Part shown: in pieces, positions 9,010-18,500 of the stretch
Numbering within the stretch: the stretch's first letter is position 1
Layout of the letters: each line of letters opens with the position of its first letter
Assembly (NCBI GenBank): GCA_001970855.1
Contig: LSSN01000117.1
Span: 1-18,500, forward strand
Length of the DNA: 18,500 nt
From: Smittium culicis
Lineage: Eukaryota > Kickxellomycota > Harpellomycetes > Harpellales > Legeriomycetaceae
Direction of reading: 5' to 3'
Translations under genes and position numbers: made by a program
The notes under the pieces: generated by a model
The model's database searches: none
Told to the model about the DNA's origin: nothing
Seen by the model: only the letters and a program-made list of their open reading frames with translations

Positions 9010-10981
9010 CGAATTTTTTCAAGGATATCAAGATACTTGATTTATTTAAATTTAGTGAATTATGAATATAATTTAATAAGAAAAAGCTTTTTAATTAAAT
9101 TATTTTATAGTTTTATAGTGTAAGCCTATTATCACAGAATCTTTTAAACTTTTATAGGTATTATATATAATGATGTATTTAAAGCTTTCTGTATTTTATT
9201 CAATGTAAATTAATTTATTATACATTATTCTCCTAAAAATAAATACTAAAATACAATTAATGGATTGTCTATCCAAATTCCATGAAGTTTTAACACATTT
9301 TCTGCTTTAAATTTAGTTTTTTACAAAATATCTATTCAATGGATCTTGTATAAATTCGAGTTTTAATTATGGGAATTTATATAAATATTTTTTATAATTT
9401 TTTGACTAAAATTGAAATCTTTTTACTGAATAAAGCTTCATACAGTAAAATTATTTAAGGAAAATTTATAGCTCATTATATGCATCAAATATTCCTATTC
9501 AACCGAATCAAATTAATAAAATCTCATCACAAGCTAAAAAATATATATTATGATTCTTGATTAATAAAATTTAGTTATAGATAAATTACATGATAAATAA
9601 ATAAGTAATGAAATAAATAGTCAACTGAATAATATGATGGAATTTACTTTCAGATTATAGTCTAATTTTTATTGTAAACGATATAATTATATTTTATCTG
9701 AAAAAGTTTATAACGCGTGTTTTTATTACGGCATATGATAAATTATATTTATTAAAATCATTAACCTATGCTGGTTAATCTATGCAAAATAATTGTGCAA
9801 TTTTTTTTATTAAAATTTATTAGAAATATTTTGTTAAATATCTGTTAATCAAGCTTTTATAATGAAAAATCTTTCAAACTGTATATTTTTAAATGCTAAA
9901 ATTATGTATAAAGTAATCACAAATAAATAAATTAAGTTAGCGCAGTAAAAGTTAAAAGTTTTAAACTACTGTATGTTTGATAATTATAAAAATTAAAGCT
10001 TATTATAATTAATAAAAACATTATACTAACATGTGTCGTAGTAAAAACCTACCAGCCAATGATATGAAATTATTATTGATCTGAAATAGATAGTATTCAA
10101 TGTTTTTTTTTCTTCTAACAAAGATCCAAGATTCTTATTTTACTAAGAGTTTTTTTTTCAACATCAAAATACTAACTTGATTGGATCTTTACCATTTTTA
10201 TATAAAACTTATTTTTCTTTATTCAAACTATATTATTTTATTTATACTTATCACTATCATCATTTCTCTTTATTAAACATCATTTCTTACTAAAAGTAAT
10301 AAATGTATATTATCACAATAAAGGTATAAAAACCCCTTCAAGAAATGATTTTTTATATCATTATCGAAAATTTTATACTGGAAAAAAAATTTAATAAAGT
10401 TTAAATTTAAAACTAAATAAAACTGATATTAAAAAAAATCTGCTTATTGAATAGTGAAACACTTATAGTGCCGTACCAGATTATAAACGGCGAAACATGT
10501 TGCTCCTCGTTTTATTTTATTTAACAGCTTAATTATATTGAAAAAAGATCAGATACAGTGAATTAAAGCAAAGTAGATATAAAAAATATTATAGCTGTAT
10601 CAAGGCATAAAAAAATAATATCTTTACACATATAAATATCTTTTAAAATCTATCTAATGCGTACCAAATGATAATTAAAACAAGTCTACCATTAATAGAT
10701 CTCATCTCATCTCATATTAATTTAAGTAGGCTGGGTGACTGAGTTAGATCATTAATGGAGCTAAGCTCGTTTTATCAATATAAAATTCGTTGAAAATATT
10801 TGATTTTAGTAAGAACCTACACCTAACAAGATTATTAAAAAATGGGCTCATATTCAAACGAGAGAATGATCGACTAGGTACTTTTGAAATAAGCTGCTAT
10901 ACTTCTAAAATCCGTAGTGCTACCTAAATTTGGATTTTATTAGTAGATTTTCTAAAAATGCTCCGAAAGAATCTGCTTCTC
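9010..10981. other. A+T-rich spacer with one short inverted repeat
   Basis: No sustained ORF. The last ~350 bp (from about 10630) are less A+T-rich and contain an imperfect inverted repeat, CCATTAATAGATCT at 10689-10702 against AGATCATTAATGG at 10746-10758, and a TCTCA micro-repeat at 10700-10715. Nothing else could be assigned. Confidence 0.55.
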
Positions 10982-11212
10982 TCATTTCGAGATGATCCTC
11001 CTCTGAAATCTCTGTACTCTTAGCTGCACATCGTTGTCTTCAGTATTCCCAATTAAGGATAATGTATATCTAAGAGGAAAATTAGTATAGACGCTTCTAA
11101 AAGTACATTTAATAAGTAATAATATAACGTCAAAGAGTTTCTCTTGGAAAGTGCTATTCCTCGTTATAAAAAAAATAAACACAAACAGAATGTATTTCTT
11201 AAACATATTCAA
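10982..11212 (-). pseudogene. Small possible coding relic
   Basis: A 76-codon minus-strand frame from 11212, with a less A+T-biased second half (LSLIGNTEDNDVQLRVQRFQ). Downstream of its stop, a neighbouring frame reads on for about 30 codons without a stop as READSFGAFLENLLIKSKFR, which suggests one frameshifted ORF of about 110 codons rather than two chance frames. The N-terminal part is Phe/Ile-rich and may be only A+T-rich noise. No family recognised. It may belong to another decayed transposon or be chance. Confidence 0.25.
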
Positions 11213-14200
11213 AGCTTATATTTTCTAGACATTTGAAAACAAATAGGGTTAATTGAATAAGAGCTTTATTTTATTTTCGACAAGTAATATTCAATTTTAA
11301 AAAATGTGCTATATTTATTATCCAATACTTTTTTATATTTTAAATTAAAAATCTATTGAGACTCAAATGATATAATATTTCAATAAAAAAAAGTTTTTAT
11401 TTAAGTATATCGATATCATCTTTTTAGTGATTTTTTGTATTTAAGGGAATAAACGATCAAATTTCAATTAAATTTATTTAAATTTTTTAGAAATTTGATT
11501 TATCGAGAATTTAATTTCATTTAGTTATTATTCGAAGAAGTAACTCATAAATTAAGAGGGTATTGGATTAGAAAGGGAAATAAAAATTAAGATGTATATT
11601 TTTTATATTTTGGAGTAAAGTAATATAATCTAGCCTATCGAATGCTTAATGTGTTTATGTTATAAGCATAATCAGGATTATATATTTATTAAAGGATGTT
11701 TTACTATTTTTTTAAACATAGTTTTCAAATAAAAAGAGATACTAAAAATTCCTTAAGAATATACTTTATTGGAATTAAAACTATAATATACTAGAAAGAC
11801 CTGATTTAGTATTTAAAATAAACCTGGTTTATAATTAGGTTGTTTTTAAAATCAGAGCTTTTTTAATTTTAAAAATCTACAAGATTATTGAGAGCATCGG
11901 AGATTATTAAGCTAAAATATTGAATATCCGAACTTTTTTTAAAAGAATTAAATTTTTAATGTGATATAATCTCTATCATATAACTAAATTATCATATTTT
12001 TTTATTAGTTCACTCGATTCATAGATTTAATGAATTTGAAACAAATAAAATCACATTTATCATATTCTCATATCCTTGAAGCTTTATAAATAGCCAGAAT
12101 CGATTTTTTAATCTAGAAATCTACCATAAAAAAATAAAGAATTATTTTATTTATAATAATACTCAGATCTTAAAATTATCTGAATATTTTTTAGATAATA
12201 CAAAGTAAGCAATATTTAATTGCTATGATGCATATAAAAATAAAATACTTAAATATAATGGACCTCTGGTATTAATTCAAACGGGAATAAAAAAATAATT
12301 AGTAAATAATACTATCAATTAGTTAATCTTCGATACAAAATTCATAATATCGATTGGGTTTCAATAAATTGATATCAGGGATTGTAATACACTCTAAATA
12401 GCTTTTTACCCAAAGTAATAGATAAAAATTGATATTGAGAGCGCTATTTAATTAGAATATTTCTAAAAAGTTAAACCTTAGAAATCTAATTGAGCTTATA
12501 AAGCGCATAAATATTATTATTTGCCACCATTTTTATAACTATTATTTTTACATTTTCATATTTGTATTTTATTTACTGCTATTTAAAATATAAAATTTTT
12601 CAAAATTTGATCAAGTTTATTAAATAAATACTTACGTCAACTAAAAAAATTTTTTCTAGATTTTGATCCAAAGAACTCCTTTTTTTTATTTTATTTCTTT
12701 TTGATAGTTTGTGATTTGTTTGGTTTTATTAAAATAAGTGCGTTCCCAATTAAATTCTTCATATTATGTAAATATTATAGATAAAATAATAGGTACTAAG
12801 CATATCCAACTTTTTATTAATACTATATTTGTTTAAAAATTCATTTATATCCCATTCTAAAATATAATTAAAGCAATTAATGCTCACTCGCTACTGTTAA
12901 ATAGTCTTCAAAAAAGTTGATATTATTTCTTGTATCAAATTAAAGCTTTTTTAGATCAAAAAAGAGCAATTCATCTTTAATTAAATTTTAATCTTTAGAT
13001 TATTATTTTTAGTTTCCATGAAAGAATTTTATGCTTTCGACTATAATTCGTATTAAACAATATAGAAATCTTTCTAATTTATTTTTATATTTATATCTTT
13101 TTTTGTTTAATATTTTCATTGTTTATTCAAAATAATCATTTTTTGTTTAACGTAAATATTCCTGGTACATTTAGTGGATTTAAATTTAAATTTATTTATT
13201 AAATGAATAGACTTACTTTATAAGAAAAACTTTCGATAAGAGATAATCATTTCAATTTTTTTCTATTACTGGTAAAAAAATGAATAGGTAAGGGGTAAGA
13301 AACTAAGAAATTGAACTATTCTTGAAAATAATAAAGAATTTTGAAATATCTTTTTTTTGGGTATGAATAATAAATTTATTTAAATAAATTTCGGTCAGCT
13401 TATTAATTTATAGTCCCTATTTACTTATATAGGATCTGATTTGCTTAAAAAAAAAACAATTAATATCAGCTCGACATATGAAGAGATGTAAAAAATTTAT
13501 AATTTTTTTTTTTTTTGCAAATTTTGCATTATTAAACCTTTCATCCTTAGTATCTATCGTCGAGTAACTAAATCATCAATTCTAAGATCATATATTTTTT
13601 TATTTAAAAATATTTGAAGTGTTAAGATATTATTTATTAAATAGTGGTGAGATTGTATATGGCTGAAATTAAAGTAAATTATCTTGAATTATTTTTGCAA
13701 AATGATTAATCACGTCGATTAAAAAAAAGATATACTAAAATATTTTTTTATTTTATGAACTAGAATTAAAAAGAAATACAATAAACTAAAATTAAAATTA
13801 ACTGGTTTAGAAAGAATAGTGAAAGTATAAATTTTAGTTTTTAAAAAACTAAATGCTTGGATTAAATATATATTTATATAAAACTAATTACTTATTCATA
13901 AAATGTTTCAGAAATAAACTAGAAAAATCTAAGTTTTATAAATTATGTGCAACTAAAAATTCCAAGTTGTTTTCGTTTTCTTTTTTTCAAAGTTCAGTAA
14001 TCAAAAAAGTACATTTTTAATTGTCGGGATTTTTCTTATTAAAAATCAAAACTATGTTTAATAAACTCTAAGAAGAAAAAAAAGTCAAAATTTTAGCTCT
14101 TTTGAAACCAATTTATTTAATGGTCAATAAAATTCGCAAGATGTATACATTAAGTTTTATTTTTTTTTATTATTTGTAACCATTCCCACACAAATACACA

Positions 14201-14825
14201 TATGCAATAAATAACAGCTCTTTTATGAATTTGTAAACTTTTTGGAGATTTTCTTTTATTAGTGAATAGAAATGTGGATACTCGGATCTAAATCGAATAA
14301 TACTAATATCACTTATTTTAATCTAGAAATTATAGCAATGTGATTTAAAAATTAAGCTTTATTTATAAAATTCTTGATAAACCTGTTATTATTATAATTT
14401 TATTTGCGATTATAAAATTCTTATAATAACAACATAGAATATGAATAGCTTGATATTGGCTAATCAACAGAAAAACCATAAATTAGTCAAAAATCTTCCT
14501 ATTTTTTTAATGTGCGAGCAATATGATATTTTTTTTAAAATTAGACATTCTTGTTTCATCCAAAAAATATTTAAATAAAAAAAATTCAGTTCTACCATTT
14601 GATTTGGTCCAAGATTCGGTTTTTCAATTGAAATCGATGTTTATACAATTAAAGCTCGCAACAATATATTCTCGTGGCTTAAAAATAAAATAAAAAAATT
14701 TAATGAATAATGATTGTACTTTTTAACCATGTAAATAAATTATTACTGAAACATTTAATATTGTGAAATTGACAAACAAAATTAAATGCTATAGAAAAAT
14801 ATTTCAACAAGTATTGTGCAGTGTT
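11213..14825. other. Long A+T-rich spacer, no gene seen
   Basis: About 3.6 kb with A/T homopolymers (for example T14 at 13503-13516) and dense stops in all six frames. I found no coding relic, RNA gene or clear long repeat by eye. Old repeats degraded beyond recognition are likely. Confidence 0.6.
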
Positions 14826-15128
14826 TTAATTTATACTTTTTTTTTTTTTTAGTAATACCATTAAAAAACTGTATGCATAATCCTGTTTTATATTTTCTGG
14901 AATAAATATATAACATTCTATATCTAAACATGGGTAAACACTATCCACATATTTACCGATAAAAGTGATAAATGCCATTGGGAATCTTATGGATTTATTA
15001 TAACTTGCTTTAGCGCCATAAATTTTACTTTTTGGGAGTTGAAATAATAAAAATAAATTATTATGCATATTGATCGCTGTTCTTACAAAAACAAGATAAT
15101 CTAAACTACATGTATCAATATATCGAGA
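14826..15128 (-). CDS. Short ORF or exon of unknown function
   Basis: A minus-strand frame is open for 101 codons (from 15128, just after a TAA, to the stop at 14826). The first ATG is at 15068, giving 80 aa. The composition is protein-like rather than A+T noise: FPMAFITFIGKYVDSVYPCL, then CYIFIPENIKQDYAYSF, ending in a Lys run encoded by a poly-A tract. The open frame upstream of the ATG reads sensibly too (DTCSLDYLVFVRTAIN), so the true start may lie upstream or be spliced to another exon. It is divergent from the 345-aa gene, with about 400 bp between the two starts. I do not recognise it. A relic is equally possible. Confidence 0.35.
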   Translation of the reverse strand, partial: SRYIDTCSLDYLVFVRTAINMHNNLFLLFQLPKSKIYGAKASYNKSIRFPMAFITFIGKYVDSVYPCLDIECYIFIPENIKQDYAYSFLMVLLKKKKSIN

Positions 15129-15478
15129 TTAAAATGATTACAAAGCACTGTGTGTAAATATACTAGTTTTATAACTCAATTTACGATTAGCTTAATTCTT
15201 TTAAAGTAAATGTATTTATTTAATATATACCAAAATACTTGCTATAAGTTTATAATATTTTTCATCTGTTTAAATTTGAACCATCTTATAACAAAGTTTA
15301 ATGAATAAATAAGTGTTTTTAAAGCCTTTTATTTTTCTAAAGGGAGTTGTATATAAATAGCACAAAATAGCCAAGGTTATCAACTAAAATATGTTATTAC
15401 ATTTGTGATATATAGCTAAAATTTCAAATTTCAAAATATAATTGATAAAATATAATATAATATAGTTCACATATTAAA
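15129..15478. other. Intergenic region between divergent ORFs
   Basis: About 350 bp of A+T-rich DNA between the 101-codon minus-strand open stretch and the start of the 345-aa gene. Apart from the TATA-like string at 15352, and an in-frame TAA at 15458-15460 that closes the frame upstream of the ATG, nothing is recognisable. It could hold both promoters. Confidence 0.45.
15352..15360 (+). promoter_or_regulatory. Candidate TATA box for the 345-aa gene
   Basis: TATAAATAG lies about 120 bp upstream of the ATG at 15479 and directly follows a rare G+C-containing patch (AGGGAG). It matches the eukaryotic TATA consensus, but such strings arise easily in this composition, so position is the main support. 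Confidence 0.25.
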
Positions 15479-16516
15479 ATGACAACTCTTTATAACTCAA
15501 GAAGCAAGCCTAGAAAAAGTAATGACGAAAAGCTGGTTTTTATTAACTATAAATGTCCAAATGAGTATTCAGTCGATTCACATATCAAATCAATATGTGG
15601 TAGATCAAATACAAATTTAAATTTTGGAGAAGTAAAACCAGGAACTGCTGAAAGAATTATTGAACTTCAAGAATCTCATTCTATAGATTCAAAGTACGAA
15701 AAAGGCTTATATTTTTTCACTGATCCTATTTTAAGTGAGGAAGAATATAAATTTAACGAAAATAGGAATGTTTTTCATCAATACCATAAAGCTTTGCCGT
15801 TATCTAAATCTCCAGACAACCAAATATCATCAGAAAACTTGAATCTCGCTGATCATTTTAATAAACTTAGCCCAAAAATAAAAACTATAGAAAAAGAGCC
15901 GATATGCATTACAAGTAAAAAGAAGGAATTTGAAAACAATTTTTTTGGCTTAGATAAATATGACATTAAACTTGGGTCCAATAAAGTTTCAAACAATGAT
16001 AATAGTTTAAGTTATAGTGAAAATATAAGAAAAAATTTATACCAAGCTGGGATATGTAAAAATGATGACGATAATCATAAAAAATATTATACCAACACTT
16101 TAGAATTTTTAAAAACTAATCGAAACGCCTCTAGTTTAATTGAATGCATTTCTTCCATTAACCAAAATTGTGGTGAAAAAATAAAAACACAAAAAAATAA
16201 GTATAATTTTCTAAGAAAAGAAAGTACAAATGACCTTGAAATAGAATCGAATATATCTTTATTTAAAAATCTAAATGAATTTGAAAAAAAAGAACCTGAA
16301 TATGACTATGTTGATAGTAATTTAAATGGAGTTTCCGTGTATTCAAATCACTATGAATACACCAACAGCACAAGCTTAGCTGATTTTGGGACTGTTATAA
16401 ATAACATAATAGAATCAAAAAATACTAAAGCTGTTGGCACTGAAAATAAAAGTAATCTGAAGCTCAAATTAAAAAAATCCTTTAGTAAAAATTCAATAGA
16501 ATATATAATTGATTAA
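15479..16516 (+). CDS. Hypothetical protein, 345 aa, no recognised family
   Basis: This is the only long intact ORF in the window, and its length is far beyond chance at this composition. The ATG is the first in-frame Met after a stop at 15458-15460 and has A at -3. The frame is uninterrupted to TAA at 16514-16516 with no sign of an intron. G+C is clearly higher than in the flanks. The product is hydrophilic and rich in Asn, Lys, Ser and Glu, with no signal peptide or membrane segment. The best-structured part is residues 20-100 (LVFINYKCPNEY, then FGEVKPGTAERIIELQE, then GLYFFTDPILSEEEY). Six Cys (26, 40, 143, 193, 223, 231) do not form an obvious zinc motif. Residues 100-290 look low-complexity or disordered. 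A basic C-terminus (about 324-337) could bind nucleic acid or act as a nuclear signal, but this is speculative. Function unknown. It could be a lineage-specific host gene or an effector-like orphan. Confidence 0.75.
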   Translation: MTTLYNSRSKPRKSNDEKLVFINYKCPNEYSVDSHIKSICGRSNTNLNFGEVKPGTAERIIELQESHSIDSKYEKGLYFFTDPILSEEEYKFNENRNVFHQYHKALPLSKSPDNQISSENLNLADHFNKLSPKIKTIEKEPICITSKKKEFENNFFGLDKYDIKLGSNKVSNNDNSLSYSENIRKNLYQAGICKNDDDNHKKYYTNTLEFLKTNRNASSLIECISSINQNCGEKIKTQKNKYNFLRKESTNDLEIESNISLFKNLNEFEKKEPEYDYVDSNLNGVSVYSNHYEYTNSTSLADFGTVINNIIESKNTKAVGTENKSNLKLKLKKSFSKNSIEYIID

Positions 16517-16544
16517 TTTTTTTAAATTTAATGCTTTAATTTAA

Positions 16545-16550
16545 AATAAA
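16545..16550 (+). terminator. Candidate polyadenylation signal AATAAA
   Basis: AATAAA occurs 29 bp after the stop codon of the 345-aa gene, with another copy about 15 bp further on (AAAATAAATT). The spacing suits 3' end formation, but the motif is common in A+T-rich DNA. Confidence 0.3.
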
Positions 16551-16640
16551 AAAGATAAAATAAATTTCTCCTAACTTATTTGTGTATGAATTTAATTGAA
16601 TCCAGTGTATATTTCTACTGAGTTAAAATATGTATTTTAA

Positions 16641-16761
16641 AGGATTTTGAAATCGAATTTCTAAAAGCTTCGATCAATTGTAGATATCGCCCATGCAATT
16701 TCTAAAAAAAATTTCGTGATGCGATGGAAAAAAAAAAATTTTTTTTTTGGATTACATAAGT
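16641..16761 (+). repeat. Left inverted arm of the foldback-like element
   Basis: About 120 bp matched by the right arm in reverse orientation. It includes a perfect A11T10 tract (16728-16748), itself a palindrome. The arm begins about 125 bp after the stop of the 345-aa gene. Confidence 0.75.
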
Positions 16762-16787
16762 GCAACCCAAAGTTGATTCTAAATGTA

Positions 16788-17313
16788 CAGTAAAACCTCT
16801 GAGATATCAACAGCTATTTTTGCCCCACTTTGGCCCAAATGTCCTCTCAGATAGCAATTTGAGATCTGAGAGGTTTTTTAATGATAAAAATAGCTAGCAA
16901 GGAACTAGCTACAAATTGAATAAAAAAAAAATCAAGAATTCTAAATATAATAATTTGATTTGTTTATTTTTTTATTAAAAAAAAAGCAAAACTTAATTCT
17001 TCAAGTACATATTTTGTTGCTATCTTAGAAATTGTATTTTGGCTCATTTTACAGCCACTTTACAACAGAACTGCGAATTGCCCTCTTAGAGTACAATTGA
17101 TAATAGGCCAAACTATTTACAATATAAATAGCCAATTGACAAATAAAATTTTCTAAAAGTTGCAAACTTAATTTAATTAGCCTATAAAATCGCTTTAATA
17201 AGAGTGGGGTATACTTCAAACAATAAAGCAATGTTTTTTCAATTTAAAATTCATAAAGTTGCTATCTTAGAGGTTTGCAATCTCAAGGTGTTGCCATCTT
17301 AGAGGTTTTACTG
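16788..17313. mobile_element. pogo/Tigger-like MITE nested in the foldback arm
   Basis: A 526-bp non-autonomous element. The left end is CAGTAAAACCTCTGAGAT, and the right end read on the minus strand is CAGTAAAACCTCTAAGAT. The terminal inverted repeats agree at about 22 of the first 25 positions. TA flanks both ends (16786-16787 and 17314-17315), the target duplication of the Tc1/mariner/pogo superfamily, and CAGTAAAACCTCT is a well-known pogo/Emigrant-type terminus. Extra copies of the A-C-C-T-C-T-n-A-G-A-T motif occur inside in both orientations (near 16841, 16866 and 17270). No transposase is encoded; the 60-codon minus-strand frame at 17049-17231 is not recognisable. It interrupts the left arm region of the foldback-like element, so it inserted later. 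Confidence 0.88.
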
Positions 17314-17342
17314 TATCAACCAAAATTATTCATTAGTTCAAT

Positions 17343-17426
17343 CAATTTTCTACAAGTCTCAAAGCTGATTCTAATTTACCAAAACAGTTTTCTATAAGTT
17401 CCGAAGTTGATTCTAATTGACTCGAG
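17343..17426 (+). repeat. Two 42-bp subterminal tandem units
   Basis: Units at 17343-17384 and 17385-17426 share TTTTCTAYAAGT, then AAGYTGATTCTAATT. A degenerate third begins at 17427, and a partial unit sits at about 16767-16785, before the MITE. An inverted copy lies at 18262-18303. Subterminal repeats of this kind are often transposase binding sites, but here that is inference. Confidence 0.65.
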
Positions 17427-17858
17427 TAGTTTTCTAATATATCCAAATATTGTTCAAACGCTCATAATTGACTAATAAAACAATTTTAACACCATATAAA
17501 TCCCTTTTCCATTTCTTTTATTAAATCCTTGAATTTTTTACTTTTCAGTTTTATATAATAAAATAAAATAATCATAATTTTTTTTTAATATATTTATAGA
17601 TATACTTAATTACTAAACGTGCACACAAAATCTAGCTTATACATCTTGCAACTGAAACGGTCATTGTAAATAACTTGAAAATATATTACAATTTCAAAAA
17701 TTTTAATATTTTGATAAAATGCTATTCAAATATTTAGCTAAATAAAGAGTTGTTATACCGCTTTAGATTTATCGTACTTTATTTTTTAATTTTATTTTAA
17801 TTCTGTAATAATAATATAGTAAATGTTAAATAAATATTTTTAAATGAGCACAAATTTT

Positions 17859-17881
17859 AAACTGTTAATTTTAAACAGTTT
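17859..17881. repeat. Short perfect inverted repeat
   Basis: AAACTGTT at 17859-17866 and AACAGTTT at 17874-17881 form a hairpin with a 7-base loop, in the interior of the foldback-like element. No function is assigned. Confidence 0.4.
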
Positions 17882-18331
17882 GTTTAGGTTCTAATAAAGT
17901 TATGGTAATAATTAAAAAATAAACGTTTTGAAAAAATATTACTAAGGTATAAGTAAAAAAAAACACAAATTGATTTTATAAAGAATTTAGTAAAATTTAT
18001 TTTTATTTAATTGAATCAATCTAATTAACTCTTTCATGGGCGGTATAATGTAATCGAGAATCAATATATAAGCAACTATTTTCTATAACAGAATTCTAAT
18101 TCTGTGAATCATTCATCTATTGGTTTATAGCAAAGTACCAGCGAATAATAATTTTCTTTTAAAATTATTGAATCAATAAATTCGCTTCATTAAAAAGCAT
18201 TGGAGGGGAAAGGGTTAAAGCAGATTTTTTAGCGTATCATTAACATACTAGAATATTTTTTGAGTCAATTAGAATCAACTTTGAAACTAGTAGAAAATCG
18301 ATTGATAAATTTATAATCGTTTTTTGGTTAT

Positions 18332-18453
18332 ACTTATGTAATCCAAAAAAAAAAAAAACTTTTTCCATCGAGACACGGAATTTTTTTTTTAGAAATTACA
18401 TGGGCGATATCTACAATTGATCGAAGCTTTTAGAAATTTGATTTCAAAACCCT
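18332..18453 (-). repeat. Right inverted arm of the foldback-like element
   Basis: The inverted copy of 16641-16761, with scattered substitutions and different homopolymer lengths, as expected for an old element. Confidence 0.75.
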
Positions 18454-18470
18454 ATATAACTTTATTTAAG

Positions 18471-18500
18471 ATTAATCGAGCCCTAAAGGGCTCGATTAAT
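18471..18500. repeat. Perfect palindrome at the window edge
   Basis: ATTAATCGAGCCCT, two A residues, then its exact complement in reverse: 14-bp arms with a 2-base centre. The CGAGCCC/GGGCTCG core is unusually G+C-rich for this region. It begins 17 bp outside the right arm of the foldback-like element, and no copy is seen at the left arm. It may be the start of another element or continue beyond the window. Confidence 0.8.

Larger units (their letters stand above)
16641..18453. mobile_element. Foldback-like element with long inverted arms
   Basis: The left arm (16641 to about 16761) and the right arm (about 18332-18453, read on the minus strand) are nearly colinear inverted copies. They share GATTTTGAAATC or its variant, TTTCTAAAAGCTTCGATCAA, TTGTAGATATCGCCCATG, a CGATGGAAA block, a long A/T run and GGATTACATAAGT. 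Homology continues inward as a ~42-bp subrepeat (17343-17384, 17385-17426 and a partial third copy on the left, 18262-18303 inverted on the right). The interior (about 17470-18240) has no ORF. The outer edges are approximate and no target duplication was found. Without the nested MITE the element is about 1.29 kb. Long arms with internal subrepeats suggest a non-autonomous foldback or Mutator-like element. The superfamily is not proven. Confidence 0.7.

Noticed and set aside
17049..17231. 60-codon minus-strand ORF as MITE transposase
   Set aside because: Leu/Tyr/Ile-rich with no helix-turn-helix or DDE motif; it fits chance in A+T-rich DNA.

Overview
This window is very A+T-rich DNA (about four-fifths A+T by eye) from a eukaryotic nuclear genome. 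The signs are low gene density, long tracts with no open frame, a perfect heptamer satellite, a decayed tyrosine-recombinase retrotransposon, a pogo-type MITE with TA target duplication and a long-armed inverted-repeat element. I see no bacterial operon structure, tRNA, rRNA or CRISPR array. The host cannot be named. An A+T-rich fungus is a reasonable guess from the type of retrotransposon, but a protist or animal is not excluded.

Layout. 1-382 is a flawless 7-bp tandem array. 553-1125 (minus strand) is an unassigned protein-coding relic. 1126-2644 is featureless A+T-rich DNA. 2645-6814 is the main discovery: a broken DIRS/Ngaro-type retrotransposon read on the plus strand as Gag-like region, reverse transcriptase (RT), RNase H, a post-RNase H segment and tyrosine recombinase (YR). 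It is split by many stops, frame changes and a probable ~550-bp insertion inside the YR. 6815-10981 is mostly empty, apart from a possible hAT-like non-autonomous element at 8532-9009. 10982-11212 (minus) is a small possible relic, followed by 3.6 kb of A+T-rich DNA.

The right part holds the only convincing intact gene, an intronless 345-codon ORF at 15479-16516 of unknown function. A 101-codon open stretch lies head-to-head with it at 14826-15128. Just downstream of the gene lies an inverted-repeat (foldback-like) element at about 16641-18453, whose left arm carries a nested 526-bp pogo/Tigger-like MITE at 16788-17313. The window ends in a perfect 14-bp-arm palindrome (18471-18500).

Most of the readable information is therefore transposon debris in a gene-poor region. 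The one gene worth following is the 345-aa orphan. The DIRS-type element is too damaged to be active: the RT metal-binding Asp pair, the first RNase H Asp and the first YR arginine all appear to be substituted.
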